Positions 1-8,894 are shown, counted from the stretch's first letter. The stretch: 64,000 nucleotides of DNA from Flammeovirga yaeyamensis (GCF_018736045.1 NZ_CP076132.1:486001-550000); one strand, 5' to 3'. Notes: generated from the sequence alone by a model not told the origin. A program made the numbers and translations.

Positions 1-1908
1 AGAAACGTTTCTTAGGTTGTTACCATTTGCTCCTTTGAGGGAGATAACATTACCACTTCCTTTTCTTCTTTGCTTAGGAACTTCAATAGCCAATTTCTCG
101 CTTAGGTAGTCGGCAGTGGTAGTATGTTGTTTTAGGAATGATGATGGTTCTCCTGCAGCAACGACATTACCGCCATGTAAGCCTGCTTTTGGACCAATAT
201 CCAAAATATAATCTGAGGCCAGCATCATGTCTTTATCGTGTTCTACCACAATTACGGAGTTACCTAAATCTCTAAGATCTTGTAAGGCTTTAATTAGCTT
301 CACATTGTCTCTTTGATGTAAACCGATACTTGGTTCATCTAAAATATACAATACGCCGACAAGCTGAGTACCAATCTGAGTAGCCAAACGAATACGTTGG
401 GCTTCACCACCAGAAAGTGTTTTTAAAGATCTATTTAACGTGAGGTAATCTAGACCTACGTCTATCAAAAAGCCGGTACGTTTGCGAAGTTCTTTTAAAA
501 CTTCTGCACCAATGGTCTTTTGCCTTTCAGTTAAATCAGGATCCACATTATTGATCCAATCACCAAAAGCCTTGATATCCATTTCTGCTAACTCAGCTAT
601 ATTTTTACCTGCAATTTTAAAATGCAGTGATTCTTTCTTTAATCGTTGTCCATTACAAGTGGGACATTTTTTGATGATCGTAAATTCCTCCGCCCAGTTT
701 TTCACTTTATCAGAACTACTATTGGCGTGGCGTTTTAAAAATGGAATTACCCCTTCAAACTGCGTAATCCATGCTTTATCGTATTTGGAATCTTTGGCAC
801 TCAGTACCTCAATTTCTTCGTCAGAGCCGTAAAGTACAACCTCAATGGCTTCATCACTTAGCTCATTTATTGGAGTAGTTAACGAAAAGCCTCTTTGCTT
901 AAGGTGTTGTTCGATCATCTTAAAAATATAGATATCACGATATTCACCAAGAGGAACGATTCCGCCACTGAAAATACTTTTGCTATCGTCTGGAATGACT
1001 GCTTCTTTCGTAATTTCCTCAATTTCTCCCAAGCCATTACACGTTGGGCAGGCACCGTAAGGAGAGTTGAAGGAGAACATGTTAGGAGCAGGTTCATCGT
1101 AGGAAATTCCTGATTTTGGGTCCATCAAAAACTTAGAGAAATACTTCACTTGTTCTTTTTTAGGAGCATCAGGGAAGAAGCATACAATAATACCTTTTCC
1201 TTCCTTCATTGCTGTTTTTATAGACTGAGCAATTCGGAAACGATCTTTTTCTACCACTTTTACACGATCGATAACCACCTCAATATCGTGAGTTTTGTAT
1301 CGATCGACCTGCATTTTGGGTACAAGATCTTGTATCTCACCATCGATTCTCACTTTACTGTAACCTTGCTTGCGCAGTTGAACAAAAAGTTCTCTATAAT
1401 GACCTTTTCTACCTTTAATCACAGGAGCAAGTATCACCATTTTTTGTTCATCAAAATGACTCATCAGAAACTCAATAATTTGATCTTCTGACTGCTTGAT
1501 CATTTTTTCACCAGTCACATAAGAGAATGCTTCACCTGTTCTAGCATAAAGTAGACGGAGAAAATCATAAATCTCTGTAGTAGTACCCACCGTCGAACGC
1601 GGATTTCTTGATGTAGTCTTTTGTTCAATTGAAATCACAGGACTCAATCCTTCGATTTTATCGACATCAGGACGCTCCATATTTCCGATAAAGGAACGGG
1701 CATAGGCAGAGAAACTTTCCATATAACGTCTCTGACCTTCAGCATATATAGTATCGAATGCTAAGGATGATTTCCCACTTCCAGAAACCCCAGTAATAAC
1801 TACCAGCTTATTTCTTGGAAATGTAAGGTCAAAATTCTTTAGGTTATTTTCTCTCGCACCATAAATGGCGATTTCCTCTTCAACGTAGGCTTCTGATTGC
1901 TGCTTCAA
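1..1908 (-). CDS. uvrA: Excinuclease ABC subunit A (UvrA), 3' end beyond window
   Basis: Damage-recognition ATPase of UvrABC nucleotide excision repair. About 636 codons lie in the window, the N-terminal two thirds of a protein usually near 940 residues. Visible are Walker A GVSGSGKSS near residues 40-48, the Zn module with ACPTCNG near residue 285, a second KCPTCNGQR region, the ABC signature LSGGEAQRIRLATQIG near residue 498, and the start of the second ABC domain (GANGNNLRNVS) at the window edge. The frame is consistent at the positions checked at both ends. No ATG opens the frame. TTG at 1908-1906 is the best start, and the stop upstream at 1947-1945 limits any extension. The truncation is only the window boundary. 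Identity is very secure; the start codon is moderately secure. Confidence 0.95.
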   Translation of the reverse strand, partial: MKQQSEAYVEEEIAIYGARENNLKNFDLTFPRNKLVVITGVSGSGKSSLAFDTIYAEGQRRYMESFSAYARSFIGNMERPDVDKIEGLSPVISIEQKTTSRNPRSTVGTTTEIYDFLRLLYARTGEAFSYVTGEKMIKQSEDQIIEFLMSHFDEQKMVILAPVIKGRKGHYRELFVQLRKQGYSKVRIDGEIQDLVPKMQVDRYKTHDIEVVIDRVKVVEKDRFRIAQSIKTAMKEGKGIIVCFFPDAPKKEQVKYFSKFLMDPKSGISYDEPAPNMFSFNSPYGACPTCNGLGEIEEITKEAVIPDDSKSIFSGGIVPLGEYRDIYIFKMIEQHLKQRGFSLTTPINELSDEAIEVVLYGSDEEIEVLSAKDSKYDKAWITQFEGVIPFLKRHANSSSDKVKNWAEEFTIIKKCPTCNGQRLKKESLHFKIAGKNIAELAEMDIKAFGDWINNVDPDLTERQKTIGAEVLKELRKRTGFLIDVGLDYLTLNRSLKTLSGGEAQRIRLATQIGTQLVGVLYILDEPSIGLHQRDNVKLIKALQDLRDLGNSVIVVEHDKDMMLASDYILDIGPKAGLHGGNVVAAGEPSSFLKQHTTTADYLSEKLAIEVPKQRRKGSGNVISLKGANGNNLRNVS

Positions 1909-2238
1909 TGTGATAGAAATGATGATGAAACGACAGTGAACAAGCTATCAACACACTGATTGAAAATGTTGATAACTTTTAGAATATCTAAATTAGTGAA
2001 AATACAATGAATTAGGAATAGGAAGGGTGGGTTTCTTTTGAGGGGGTGGTTTTATCTCTTGGTTTTTTGATGTTTGAAATAATTTTAGGTAGTAGGTAGT
2101 AGGTGTGGTTCGTGTAACTAGTTAAAAGTGTTTTTTCGTATAACCCATTTTTCGAACACATTGGTAGAATTTGAGTGGTTTAATATGGGGAAAAAATGAT
2201 ATCAGATTTTGATTTGAGTTCATTAGCGAAATACCTTT
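1909..2238. other. Intergenic region upstream of uvrA
   Basis: No gene seen. It is AT-rich and holds a short tandem of TAGGTAG-type units near 2086-2105, which is the reverse orientation of the CTACCT module of the mosaic repeat that follows. The uvrA promoter must lie here, but I cannot point to a clear -7 element. Confidence 0.6.
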
Positions 2239-2413
2239 CCTTAGTTCCTTAGTTCCTTAGTTCCTTAGTTCCTTAGTTAAAAAACGAGGTCAGGAGACCT
2301 CTAACGTTTATGGGCACAAATGTCGCTATCGCTTAACATTTGCGCCAGCATTACTTCTTCCCTCTTACTTCTTACTTAAAAACGAGCGTTAAATTAGCTC
2401 CCTGCTACCTGCT
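2239..2413. repeat. Mosaic intergenic repeat, copy A
   Basis: Modules in order: five perfect CCTTAGTT units (2239-2278); hairpin GAGGTC-AGGA-GACCTC (2286-2301); hairpin with arms CAAATGT (2317-2323) and ACATTTG (2336-2342); a pyrimidine-rich CTTCTTCCCTCTTACTTC stretch; CGAGCGTTAAA; and CTGCTACCTGC. The same modules in the same order recur near 24438-24606 and 54701-54889. Read on the minus strand, the first hairpin is followed by a T run, so it could end transcription of the adjacent GNAT gene. The distal edge runs into that gene's coding sequence. Confidence 0.85.
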
Positions 2414-2855
2414 TTTTCATCTTAAACTCATCCAACCCTTCTCCAAATCCATCTTTAATCTTCTCATAGGTTTCGAAACCAAAGTAATTAAAGAGTTTTT
2501 CCATAAGTTGAGTGGTGTTGATGTAGATCGGTAGATTTTTCCCTTCTTTGATGATTCTGTTTTCCATTTCCCCATAAAAAGCTTTGGCGATAGTGATAAG
2601 GTTTGGTGCTCCTAAACTTCCACTTTCGAACATTACCCATGCGATGCCGTGTCTATCTTCTTTGGTGTAATGACCTCCACAGCCAATGATTTCCCCATTA
2701 CTATTTTCTACTACTAAGTAATTTTCATCGGTATAATTGTCTAAGAAATCGATTAGATACTCCTCGTCGTTAACATCAAAATATTTGGGGCAGTTGGAAT
2801 GAAATATTTTTAAGATATCGTTTTTGTCTTCTGATTGATAAGATCTGAATTGCAT
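2394..2855 (-). CDS. GNAT-family N-acetyltransferase
   Basis: A 153-residue single-domain protein with the GNAT layout: an N-terminal strand opening MQFRSYQSED, a central LVVENSNGEIIGCGG strand pair, an acetyl-CoA-binding region around residues 80-110, and the closing LFNYFGFETYEKI motif typical of the family's C-terminal strands. Substrate unknown. ATG start at 2855. The final residues KKQVAGS and the stop are encoded by the CTACCTG module of the intergenic repeat, so the C-terminus appears to have been extended or replaced by repeat DNA. It stands alone, divergent from pruA. Confidence 0.8.
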   Translation of the reverse strand: MQFRSYQSEDKNDILKIFHSNCPKYFDVNDEEYLIDFLDNYTDENYLVVENSNGEIIGCGGHYTKEDRHGIAWVMFESGSLGAPNLITIAKAFYGEMENRIIKEGKNLPIYINTTQLMEKLFNYFGFETYEKIKDGFGEGLDEFKMKKQVAGS

Positions 2856-2990
2856 GGTTTAATATTGTAGGTGATTAAAATCAAAGAATAAAAATAACTA
2901 AATATAGGTCAGAAAAGAACATTTGATTGCCTCTTTAAGTCAATAAGGAATTAAATAATTTAAAATCATTAAGGATACTAGTCCATAATA

Positions 2991-3020
2991 TTGCTTTTCA
3001 TCTTCTTATTCATACTTTTG
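2991..3020 (+). promoter_or_regulatory. Promoter of pruA (Bacteroidota type)
   Basis: TTG at 2991-2993 and TACTTTTG at 3013-3020 are separated by 19 bp. This fits the Bacteroidota -33 TTG / -7 TAnnTTTG consensus. The expected transcript leader before the ATG at 3108 is about 80 nt. The rest of 2856-3107 shows no gene. Confidence 0.7.
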
Positions 3021-3107
3021 TAACACTATAAACAGAGATGTCGCTAACCACGGAATCTCAACATACTATACAAGTATTCACATATTTACATAATATAAAT
3101 ATTTACC

Positions 3108-4742
3108 ATGGCAAAAGGATTTTTCAGCGTACCTAAAGCTGTTAACGAACCGATCAAGAGCTATGCACCGGGTACACCTGAGCGTGCAGAATTACAAGCG
3201 AAAATCGAAGAGATGTCATCTCAGAAAATTGACATCCCAATGTACATTGGATCTCAAGAAGTTAGAACAGACAATTTAGGTACTTGTGTATCTCCTCACG
3301 ATCACCAAAATGTTGTAGGTGAATATCATAAAGGCGATAAAGACCATGTAACTCAAGCAATCAACGCTGCTTTAGGCGCTAGAGAGGCTTGGGCTGAGTT
3401 GTCTTGGGAACACCGTGCTTCTATTTTCTTGAAAGCTGCGGATTTATTAGCTGGACCATACAGAGCAAAAATTAATGCTGCAACAGTTATTGGTCAGTCA
3501 AAAACTGCTCACCAAGCAGAGATTGATTCAGCATGTGAATTAATCGACTTCTTAAGATTTAACGTTCAATTCATGACTGAGATCTATCAGGATCAACCTG
3601 AATCAGCTCCAGGCATGTGGAATAGATTAGAATACCGTCCGTTAGAAGGTTTCATCTTCGCATTGACTCCATTTAACTTCACGGCTATCGCAGGTAACTT
3701 ACCAACTGCTCCTGCAATGATGGGTAACACTATCGTTTGGAAGCCATCACACGATCAGATTTACTCTGCAAACGTATTGATGGAAGTATTCAAAGAAGCT
3801 GGTGTACCTGACGGTGTAATCAACCTTGTTTATGTTTCTGGTCCAGACGCAGGTGATGTGATCTTCAATCACCCAGAATTTGCTGGTCTTCACTTTACAG
3901 GTTCAACGGGCGTATTCCAAGATCTTTGGGCTACTATCGGTAACAACATCGCAAAGTACAATACATACCCTCGTATCGTAGGTGAAACAGGTGGTAAAGA
4001 CTTTATCTTGGCACACAAATCAGCTACTCCAAAAGGTTTAGCCACTGCAATTACTCGTGGTGCATTCGAATTCCAAGGTCAGAAATGTTCTGCAGCTTCT
4101 CGTGTATATGTTCCTAATAACATGTGGGATGAAGTGAAAGGTTACATTATCGACGATGCGAACGATATCAAAAACAACCACATGGGTACTCCACATGATT
4201 TCAAAAACTTCTTTACTGCGGTAATCAACGAGAAGTCATTTGATAAATGTGCAGGTTATATCGACAGAGCGAATGCTTCTGACATGTGTGAAATCATCGC
4301 TGGTGGTGGATACGACAAGTCAAAAGGTTATTTCGTTGAGCCAACAATCATCGTAACTAAGGATCCTAACTACGAATCTATGGTAGAAGAGATCTTTGGA
4401 CCAATCGTTACTATCTACGTTTACGATGCAGAGTATTTCGATGAGGCTATGTACTTGGTAAACAATACTTCGACTTACGCATTAACAGGTGCTATCTTCG
4501 CTCAAGATCGTTACGCGATTGAGTTGGCAACTAGCAAATTGTCGAATGCAGCAGGTAACTTCTACATCAATGACAAGCCAACAGGTGCAGTAGTAGGTCA
4601 ACAACCTTTCGGTGGTTCTAGAGCATCAGGTACTAACGACAAAGCTGGTTCAGCAATCAACTTAATGCGTTGGACTACTCCAAGAACGTTGAAAGAAACA
4701 TTTGTTCCTCCAACAGATTACAAATACCCATTCATGGGATAA
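3108..4742 (+). CDS. pruA: L-glutamate gamma-semialdehyde (1-pyrroline-5-carboxylate) dehydrogenase
   Basis: NAD-dependent aldehyde dehydrogenase that oxidises glutamate semialdehyde, from proline or ornithine, to glutamate in the cytoplasm. At 544 residues it matches the stand-alone PruA/ALDH4A1 type rather than the bifunctional PutA. FTGSTGVF marks the cofactor site. The general base is Glu293 in GETGGKD and the nucleophile is Cys327 in GQKCSA; IFGPIVT and PFGGSRASGTNDKAG are typical of the family. Codon use is rich in preferred codons compared with neighbours, suggesting high expression. It has its own promoter and a strong terminator, so it is monocistronic. No proline dehydrogenase gene lies in the window. 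Confidence 0.95.
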   Translation: MAKGFFSVPKAVNEPIKSYAPGTPERAELQAKIEEMSSQKIDIPMYIGSQEVRTDNLGTCVSPHDHQNVVGEYHKGDKDHVTQAINAALGAREAWAELSWEHRASIFLKAADLLAGPYRAKINAATVIGQSKTAHQAEIDSACELIDFLRFNVQFMTEIYQDQPESAPGMWNRLEYRPLEGFIFALTPFNFTAIAGNLPTAPAMMGNTIVWKPSHDQIYSANVLMEVFKEAGVPDGVINLVYVSGPDAGDVIFNHPEFAGLHFTGSTGVFQDLWATIGNNIAKYNTYPRIVGETGGKDFILAHKSATPKGLATAITRGAFEFQGQKCSAASRVYVPNNMWDEVKGYIIDDANDIKNNHMGTPHDFKNFFTAVINEKSFDKCAGYIDRANASDMCEIIAGGGYDKSKGYFVEPTIIVTKDPNYESMVEEIFGPIVTIYVYDAEYFDEAMYLVNNTSTYALTGAIFAQDRYAIELATSKLSNAAGNFYINDKPTGAVVGQQPFGGSRASGTNDKAGSAINLMRWTTPRTLKETFVPPTDYKYPFMG

Positions 4743-5114
4743 ATTTAAAGTGAAGAGTGAATAGGGAAGAGTGAAAAGCGATTTCTTGTTTATTTGGAAC
4801 TTTACTATAGATGAAGGTCTAGCTTTCTTTGGAAGGCTAGGCCTTTTTTTAATTAAAAATGAAAAGTGAAAAACGTGAGATGTCGGGTTGAATTTGAAAA
4901 TTTAGATCATTTTAAATAATTTCTTAGATTTGATAAACCAATTTTTAAGAACTCTTACTCTTCAATAGAGAAAATACTATTTTGGCAGTAACAATGTTAA
5001 ACCTATAAACTGCTGACTCTAGCAATTTTATTTTTTAGAATTTGGGGTAAGAATTCAATTTTTAAACTACAGAGACAATCTATTATTCATCATAAACTAA
5101 AACTAAGAACAAAC
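4743..5114. other. Intergenic region between pruA and the T9SS protein gene
   Basis: Contains the pruA terminator (4814-4850), a tract of degenerate GTGAARAGTGAA units around 4750-4780 and 4858-4882, and AT-rich DNA before the next start. The stretch 4807-4882 is closely repeated at 6467-6548. No gene is visible. Confidence 0.6.
4814..4850 (+). terminator. Rho-independent terminator of pruA
   Basis: A 10-bp stem, AAGGTCTAGC (4814-4823) with GCTAGGCCTT (4836-4845), has one G-U pair and a 12-nt loop, and runs into seven Ts. Confidence 0.85.
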
Positions 5115-6449
5115 ATGTTAAGGTTAACTCTATCGTGTATTTTTGTATTGAGCTTTTTAAGTTCATCTTTTTCTCAAAACTTATTTAATAGTAAAAAAAA
5201 CAACCGTTTTATGTCCATGCTAAGAAGTAATTGGACGAATAATTATCTATTAAATAATAGTTCATCAAGGCTGAATCAAACATATAAATACAAGCTAGAT
5301 CAAACAGAATTTTTCATCTATGATGATTCAAAAGAGGAATGGACTAATGATTATGGATATGTTAGAATAGAAGGGCAGTATAAAAATAATCAACTCATAG
5401 GGCTAACAGGCTTTAGTAAAAATAATAAAGGTGAAATTGTTGTAGAGGATAATATAAAACTTGAATATTCTGATCATCTTTTGACTTCGCTAATATTTGA
5501 ACCTGAATCAGGTAAATATCGTACTGAAGACAAGTTATTCTATGATGATAACTCATTATTGATAAAGGTTGAGAATACTTGGTATGATGGTGATTTAGAG
5601 GAGACATGGTTTGTAACTAAATATGAGTACAATGATTTCCAACAGTTAGTACAAATTGATTACATAGAAGGGGGATATAGTGATTTATTTCAAACTTTGA
5701 GGTATAATATCTTTTACAATGAGAAAGAACAGGTAATCAAAGTGGAGAAATCAATATTTGATAGTGAGAAGCATCAGGAATTTGAGAAAGAGGAAATTAA
5801 ATATTTAGAATATAATGAAGTTGGAAGTTTAAATAAGGAAACAGTATATAGTAAACATTTCGATAATGACAGTTGGATGGAAAATATCTATACATTGTCG
5901 GAATATCTTTATGATGATAATGAATTAGTGGTGATGAATTATAGTTTTTTAGTATCAGGTAAAGTACTGAGTTCGAAGAAAGTGTATGAATTTGATTTTG
6001 ATTATAAAAGATCCGAAACTTTACACTTCTTTAATTTAGATATATGGGATTCTTATAATGACAGAAATCTAGGACAATTGGAATATTTCGCTAAACAATA
6101 TACATTCTATCGCTTTACAAATAACGAATTTATTCCTATTGAAAAAGAAATATACTCTTACTCTGAAATTAAAGATGATCAAGAAGAAGGAGGAATTACT
6201 TCAACAATCAACTCAATAGAAAAAGACCTAGTTATTTACCCTAACCCGACGTCTAATACCCTCTATTTTAAAAACAGTACATTAGGTAATACTTCTACAC
6301 TTCAACTAATCAATACTAACGGAACTGTTTATTCTTTTGAGAATGTATATCAAGGTTTGGATATATCTAATTTACCTAAAGGAATATATGTTTATAAGCT
6401 AATCGATGGAAACAACAATTTTCAAAAAGGAAAGGTGATTATTGAATAG
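5115..6449 (+). CDS. Secreted protein with type IX secretion C-terminal sorting domain
   Basis: A 444-residue protein with a signal peptide (MLRLTLSCIFVLSFLSSSFSQ). The long Asp/Asn/Tyr/Lys-rich central region has repeated YxYDD/YNE/YLEYNE-like strand motifs reminiscent of short beta-hairpin repeats. The C-terminal region of about 80 residues opens with LVIYPNPTSNTLYF and ends LPKGIYVYKLIDGNN...KGKVIIE, the canonical T9SS type A sorting domain. It is therefore expected outside the cell or anchored to the surface. The function of the body is not recognised. It lies between two near-identical terminator segments, at 4814 and 6473, suggesting that the gene and its flank came in as a unit. Confidence 0.8.
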   Translation: MLRLTLSCIFVLSFLSSSFSQNLFNSKKNNRFMSMLRSNWTNNYLLNNSSSRLNQTYKYKLDQTEFFIYDDSKEEWTNDYGYVRIEGQYKNNQLIGLTGFSKNNKGEIVVEDNIKLEYSDHLLTSLIFEPESGKYRTEDKLFYDDNSLLIKVENTWYDGDLEETWFVTKYEYNDFQQLVQIDYIEGGYSDLFQTLRYNIFYNEKEQVIKVEKSIFDSEKHQEFEKEEIKYLEYNEVGSLNKETVYSKHFDNDSWMENIYTLSEYLYDDNELVVMNYSFLVSGKVLSSKKVYEFDFDYKRSETLHFFNLDIWDSYNDRNLGQLEYFAKQYTFYRFTNNEFIPIEKEIYSYSEIKDDQEEGGITSTINSIEKDLVIYPNPTSNTLYFKNSTLGNTSTLQLINTNGTVYSFENVYQGLDISNLPKGIYVYKLIDGNNNFQKGKVIIE

Positions 6450-6472
6450 AATATCTCAGAGAGATATAGATG

Positions 6473-6507
6473 AAGGTCTTGCTTTCTTTGGAAGGTTAGG
6501 CCTTTTT
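6473..6507 (+). terminator. Rho-independent terminator after the T9SS protein gene
   Basis: AAGGTCTTGC (6473-6482) pairs with GGTTAGGCCTT (near 6494-6504) with one mismatch and G-U pairs, followed by a T run. It is almost the same sequence as the pruA terminator 1.66 kb upstream. Confidence 0.75.
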
Positions 6508-6581
6508 TTGAATTAAAAATGTAAAGTGAAAAATGAAAAACGTGAAATGTTAAGCTAACGCTCGTGGAATTATACAATAGT

Positions 6582-7445
6582 TTAATTAGTGACGCTGAAT
6601 TTTACTTTTCCTCCTGTATTCATCTGTGCTAAACTATCACAGGCTTTGCTGTTAAGGTTCAATATTCTAAGATAACCTCCGGTGGTGGGTGCATCGGCCA
6701 TCATAATAATTAAATCTCCACCACTTGTTAACTGCACTGTGCCTTTGACCATTCCTGAGGAAATTATTTCCTTCTGATCTCCCAATTCTATTTTCTCACC
6801 TTCTAATCGATAACCTATTCTGTTGATATCTTTTGATATTGTGAATTCGCTGTTGATAACTTTTTGTTTTTGTTGATCGGTCAGCAAATTCCATTCAGGG
6901 CCAACAAAACATTCCAAAAGATTTTCTGATGATATATTTCTGGCTTTAATAACACTGTGTCTTGTGGGTAATTGCTCAGGGCATAGCAAGGTGATACGAT
7001 CCCCTTTTTGAAGTGCTCTACCAAAGTATCCACCAAATTTAGCAGGTAGGTAAGTAGAGGCACTGTTATATATTTTAGGGATATCAAGTACTCCTTTGAA
7101 AGCAAGATAACCGTAGGTGCCTTTTTTAGAAAAACCTATTTTTAACTGATCTCCTGGGTTTAAAGTGATGATTTTTCCTTGGGAATTGATTTTATCATTC
7201 ACTTTGAGTTCCATATCGGCACCATAAAAAGAGACAGAAAATGGAATGTGAGCCAATAAAGTAATGCCTTTCATACACATTTCTATCATGGGTGCATTGG
7301 GATCATTACCCAATATAGCATTGGCGATATTGGCAGAGGTCACGTCCATGAATCCACTTACAGGAATTCCTTGATCTTGTACTCCCCAACGACCATTGTC
7401 CTGAATTGTAGAGAGAAATCCACCATCAATTATTTCGAAACTCAT
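6582..7445 (-). CDS. pxpC: 5-oxoprolinase subunit PxpC (biotin-dependent carboxyltransferase-like)
   Basis: Third subunit of the prokaryotic ATP-dependent 5-oxoprolinase PxpABC, which opens 5-oxoproline to glutamate. Its 287 residues span the whole KipA/PxpC domain: the start contains GGFLSTIQDNGRWGVQDQGIP and SGFMDVTSANIANAILGN, and the end has GMVKGTVQLTSGGDLIIMMADAPTTGGY. Its ATG overlaps the pxpB stop by 4 nt (ATGA), indicating translational coupling. In older annotations this family is called an allophanate hydrolase subunit or KipA; the adjacent pxpA makes the 5-oxoprolinase call firm. Confidence 0.93.
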   Translation of the reverse strand: MSFEIIDGGFLSTIQDNGRWGVQDQGIPVSGFMDVTSANIANAILGNDPNAPMIEMCMKGITLLAHIPFSVSFYGADMELKVNDKINSQGKIITLNPGDQLKIGFSKKGTYGYLAFKGVLDIPKIYNSASTYLPAKFGGYFGRALQKGDRITLLCPEQLPTRHSVIKARNISSENLLECFVGPEWNLLTDQQKQKVINSEFTISKDINRIGYRLEGEKIELGDQKEIISSGMVKGTVQLTSGGDLIIMMADAPTTGGYLRILNLNSKACDSLAQMNTGGKVKFSVTN

Positions 7446-8113
7446 ACGTTATTCTGGTTTAGCTGTTGAAATGTGGATAAGTCGATGATTTCGAACTTTA
7501 CTTTATCACCCATTTTTACTTTTGGTGGCTGGTTGACTTCAAATATGGATAAAGGAGTTTGACCAATAATTTGCCAGCCTCCAGGTGTAGCCTGTGGGTA
7601 AATTCCCGTTTGTTGATCGGCCAACCCAACGGCTCCTGCAGGAATTTTTAATCTTGGTGTAGATTTACGAGGAATAAATAAACGAGGGTCTAAGCCTCCT
7701 AAGTACATAAAGCCGGGCGAAAATCCTAACATGTAAACGGTATATAAATTTGAAGTATGTAATTCTATAATTTCATCAATGGATACATCAAGTTGTTGGC
7801 TTACCTCTTCTAAATCTAACCCTAAAGTAGTATCATAACATACAGGAATTTCTACTATACGTTGTAGTGGTTGATTTTCTTTTTTATGAATATCAATGGA
7901 TTGAATAATTTCAGAAAGTGAAGAGAAGTTGATTAAATCATCATCAAATTGAATAGTAATTGAAGTGTAGGCAGGGATTAAAGAAGTGATACCCTCCAAA
8001 TGCCTATTGGATAAATATTGATAATACGCCTTTACTTTTTGATGAACTTCTTCAGAAATGATGTTTTCAAACTGAATGATCAAAGCCCTTTCCCCAAATT
8101 GTTTGATCTCCAT
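7442..8113 (-). CDS. pxpB: 5-oxoprolinase subunit PxpB
   Basis: Second PxpABC subunit (KipI family), 223 residues from the ATG at 8113-8111. The signature region GFSPGFMYLGGLDPRLF lies at residues 130-146, followed by PRKSTPRLKIPAGAVGL and QTGIYPQATPGGWQIIG. I chose the start so that the protein opens MEIKQFGERALII, the normal family N-terminus. The frame is open further upstream to 8254, but that extension would overlap pxpA by more than 130 nt and adds non-homologous Cys-rich residues. It begins 1 nt after the pxpA stop and overlaps pxpC by 4 nt, so the three are one operon. Confidence 0.93.
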   Translation of the reverse strand: MEIKQFGERALIIQFENIISEEVHQKVKAYYQYLSNRHLEGITSLIPAYTSITIQFDDDLINFSSLSEIIQSIDIHKKENQPLQRIVEIPVCYDTTLGLDLEEVSQQLDVSIDEIIELHTSNLYTVYMLGFSPGFMYLGGLDPRLFIPRKSTPRLKIPAGAVGLADQQTGIYPQATPGGWQIIGQTPLSIFEVNQPPKVKMGDKVKFEIIDLSTFQQLNQNNV

Positions 8114-8114
8114 A

Positions 8115-8858
8115 TTATAAAATCGATTGAATTTGAATGTTTTCCTCAGACAACTTTTGAAACACAAATTGAAGTTCTTCCAAAGCTTCAGGAGTGTCTC
8201 CGTGGAAACAGATACTGTCGACAGGCATTGAAATGAACTCATCATTTTCATCAATTACTCTTTTGTTTTTGACGATCTCTTCTACTTGTTGCCAAACATC
8301 TTCTTTATCATGTATTACGGCATGATTTTCTGATCTAGCAACCAATTTTCCATTAGCAGTATAGCGTCTATCCGCAAATCCTTCTCTTATAAAAGTGATG
8401 TTTTTCTCCTTACAAAGTGTTTCCAAAATACTATTAGGCATACCCATTAAAGCGAACTGTCCATTGTAATTTTCTATCAATTTGATAATGATTTGAGCTG
8501 TTGAGCTATCATTCATTGCTTTATTATACAATGCCCCGTGTGGTTTGATATAATTCACTTTTACATTTAGTTCAGTAGCAATTTTTATCAAATCCTCACA
8601 TTGTTTGATGAGGGAGGAGAGTAATGTTTTTGCATCAATATCCATTACTTTTCTTCCGAAATTCTCTCTATTTGGATAGCTAGGATGTGCTCCGATATTT
8701 ACATTGTTTTTTTGAGCAAGAAGTAGGGTAGACCTCATGCTTTGTGTATCACCTGAATGACCACCACAAGCGATATTACAAGAGGAAACATAGCGTAGAA
8801 GTTGTTCATCGTATGGAAAACCTTCTCCTAAATCGGCATTAAGATCAATTTTTTTCAA
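8115..8858 (-). CDS. pxpA: 5-oxoprolinase subunit PxpA (LamB/YcsF family)
   Basis: First subunit of the 5-oxoprolinase, about 247 residues. It opens LKKIDLNADLGEGFPYDEQLL, then CNIACGGHSGD, GAHPSYPNRENFGRK and VKPHGALYN-type motifs (VNYIKPHGALYN), and ends SICFHGDTPEALEEL. All are hallmarks of the LamB/YcsF fold. The likely start is TTG at 8858-8856, just before KKIDLN. An ATG further up at 8906 would add 16 hydrophobic residues encoded inside the terminator hairpin at 8895-8922, and the family has no such leader. It heads the pxpABC operon. Confidence 0.9.
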   Translation of the reverse strand: MKKIDLNADLGEGFPYDEQLLRYVSSCNIACGGHSGDTQSMRSTLLLAQKNNVNIGAHPSYPNRENFGRKVMDIDAKTLLSSLIKQCEDLIKIATELNVKVNYIKPHGALYNKAMNDSSTAQIIIKLIENYNGQFALMGMPNSILETLCKEKNITFIREGFADRRYTANGKLVARSENHAVIHDKEDVWQQVEEIVKNKRVIDENDEFISMPVDSICFHGDTPEALEELQFVFQKLSEENIQIQSIL

Positions 8859-8894
8859 TAGCGTAATAGTTGTGATTTGTGCAAAGTAAATAAA

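Noticed and set aside
482-1491. Plus-strand open frames across uvrA
   Set aside because: They are shadows of the minus-strand uvrA gene, whose motifs are unambiguous.
2239-2278. Regularly spaced repeats resembling a CRISPR array
   Set aside because: The CCTTAGTT units are contiguous with no unique spacers, and no cas genes are in the window.
8114-8254. Longer N-terminus for PxpB starting at 8254
   Set aside because: It would lie inside pxpA in another frame and adds residues unlike the family; the ATG at 8113 fits the family start.
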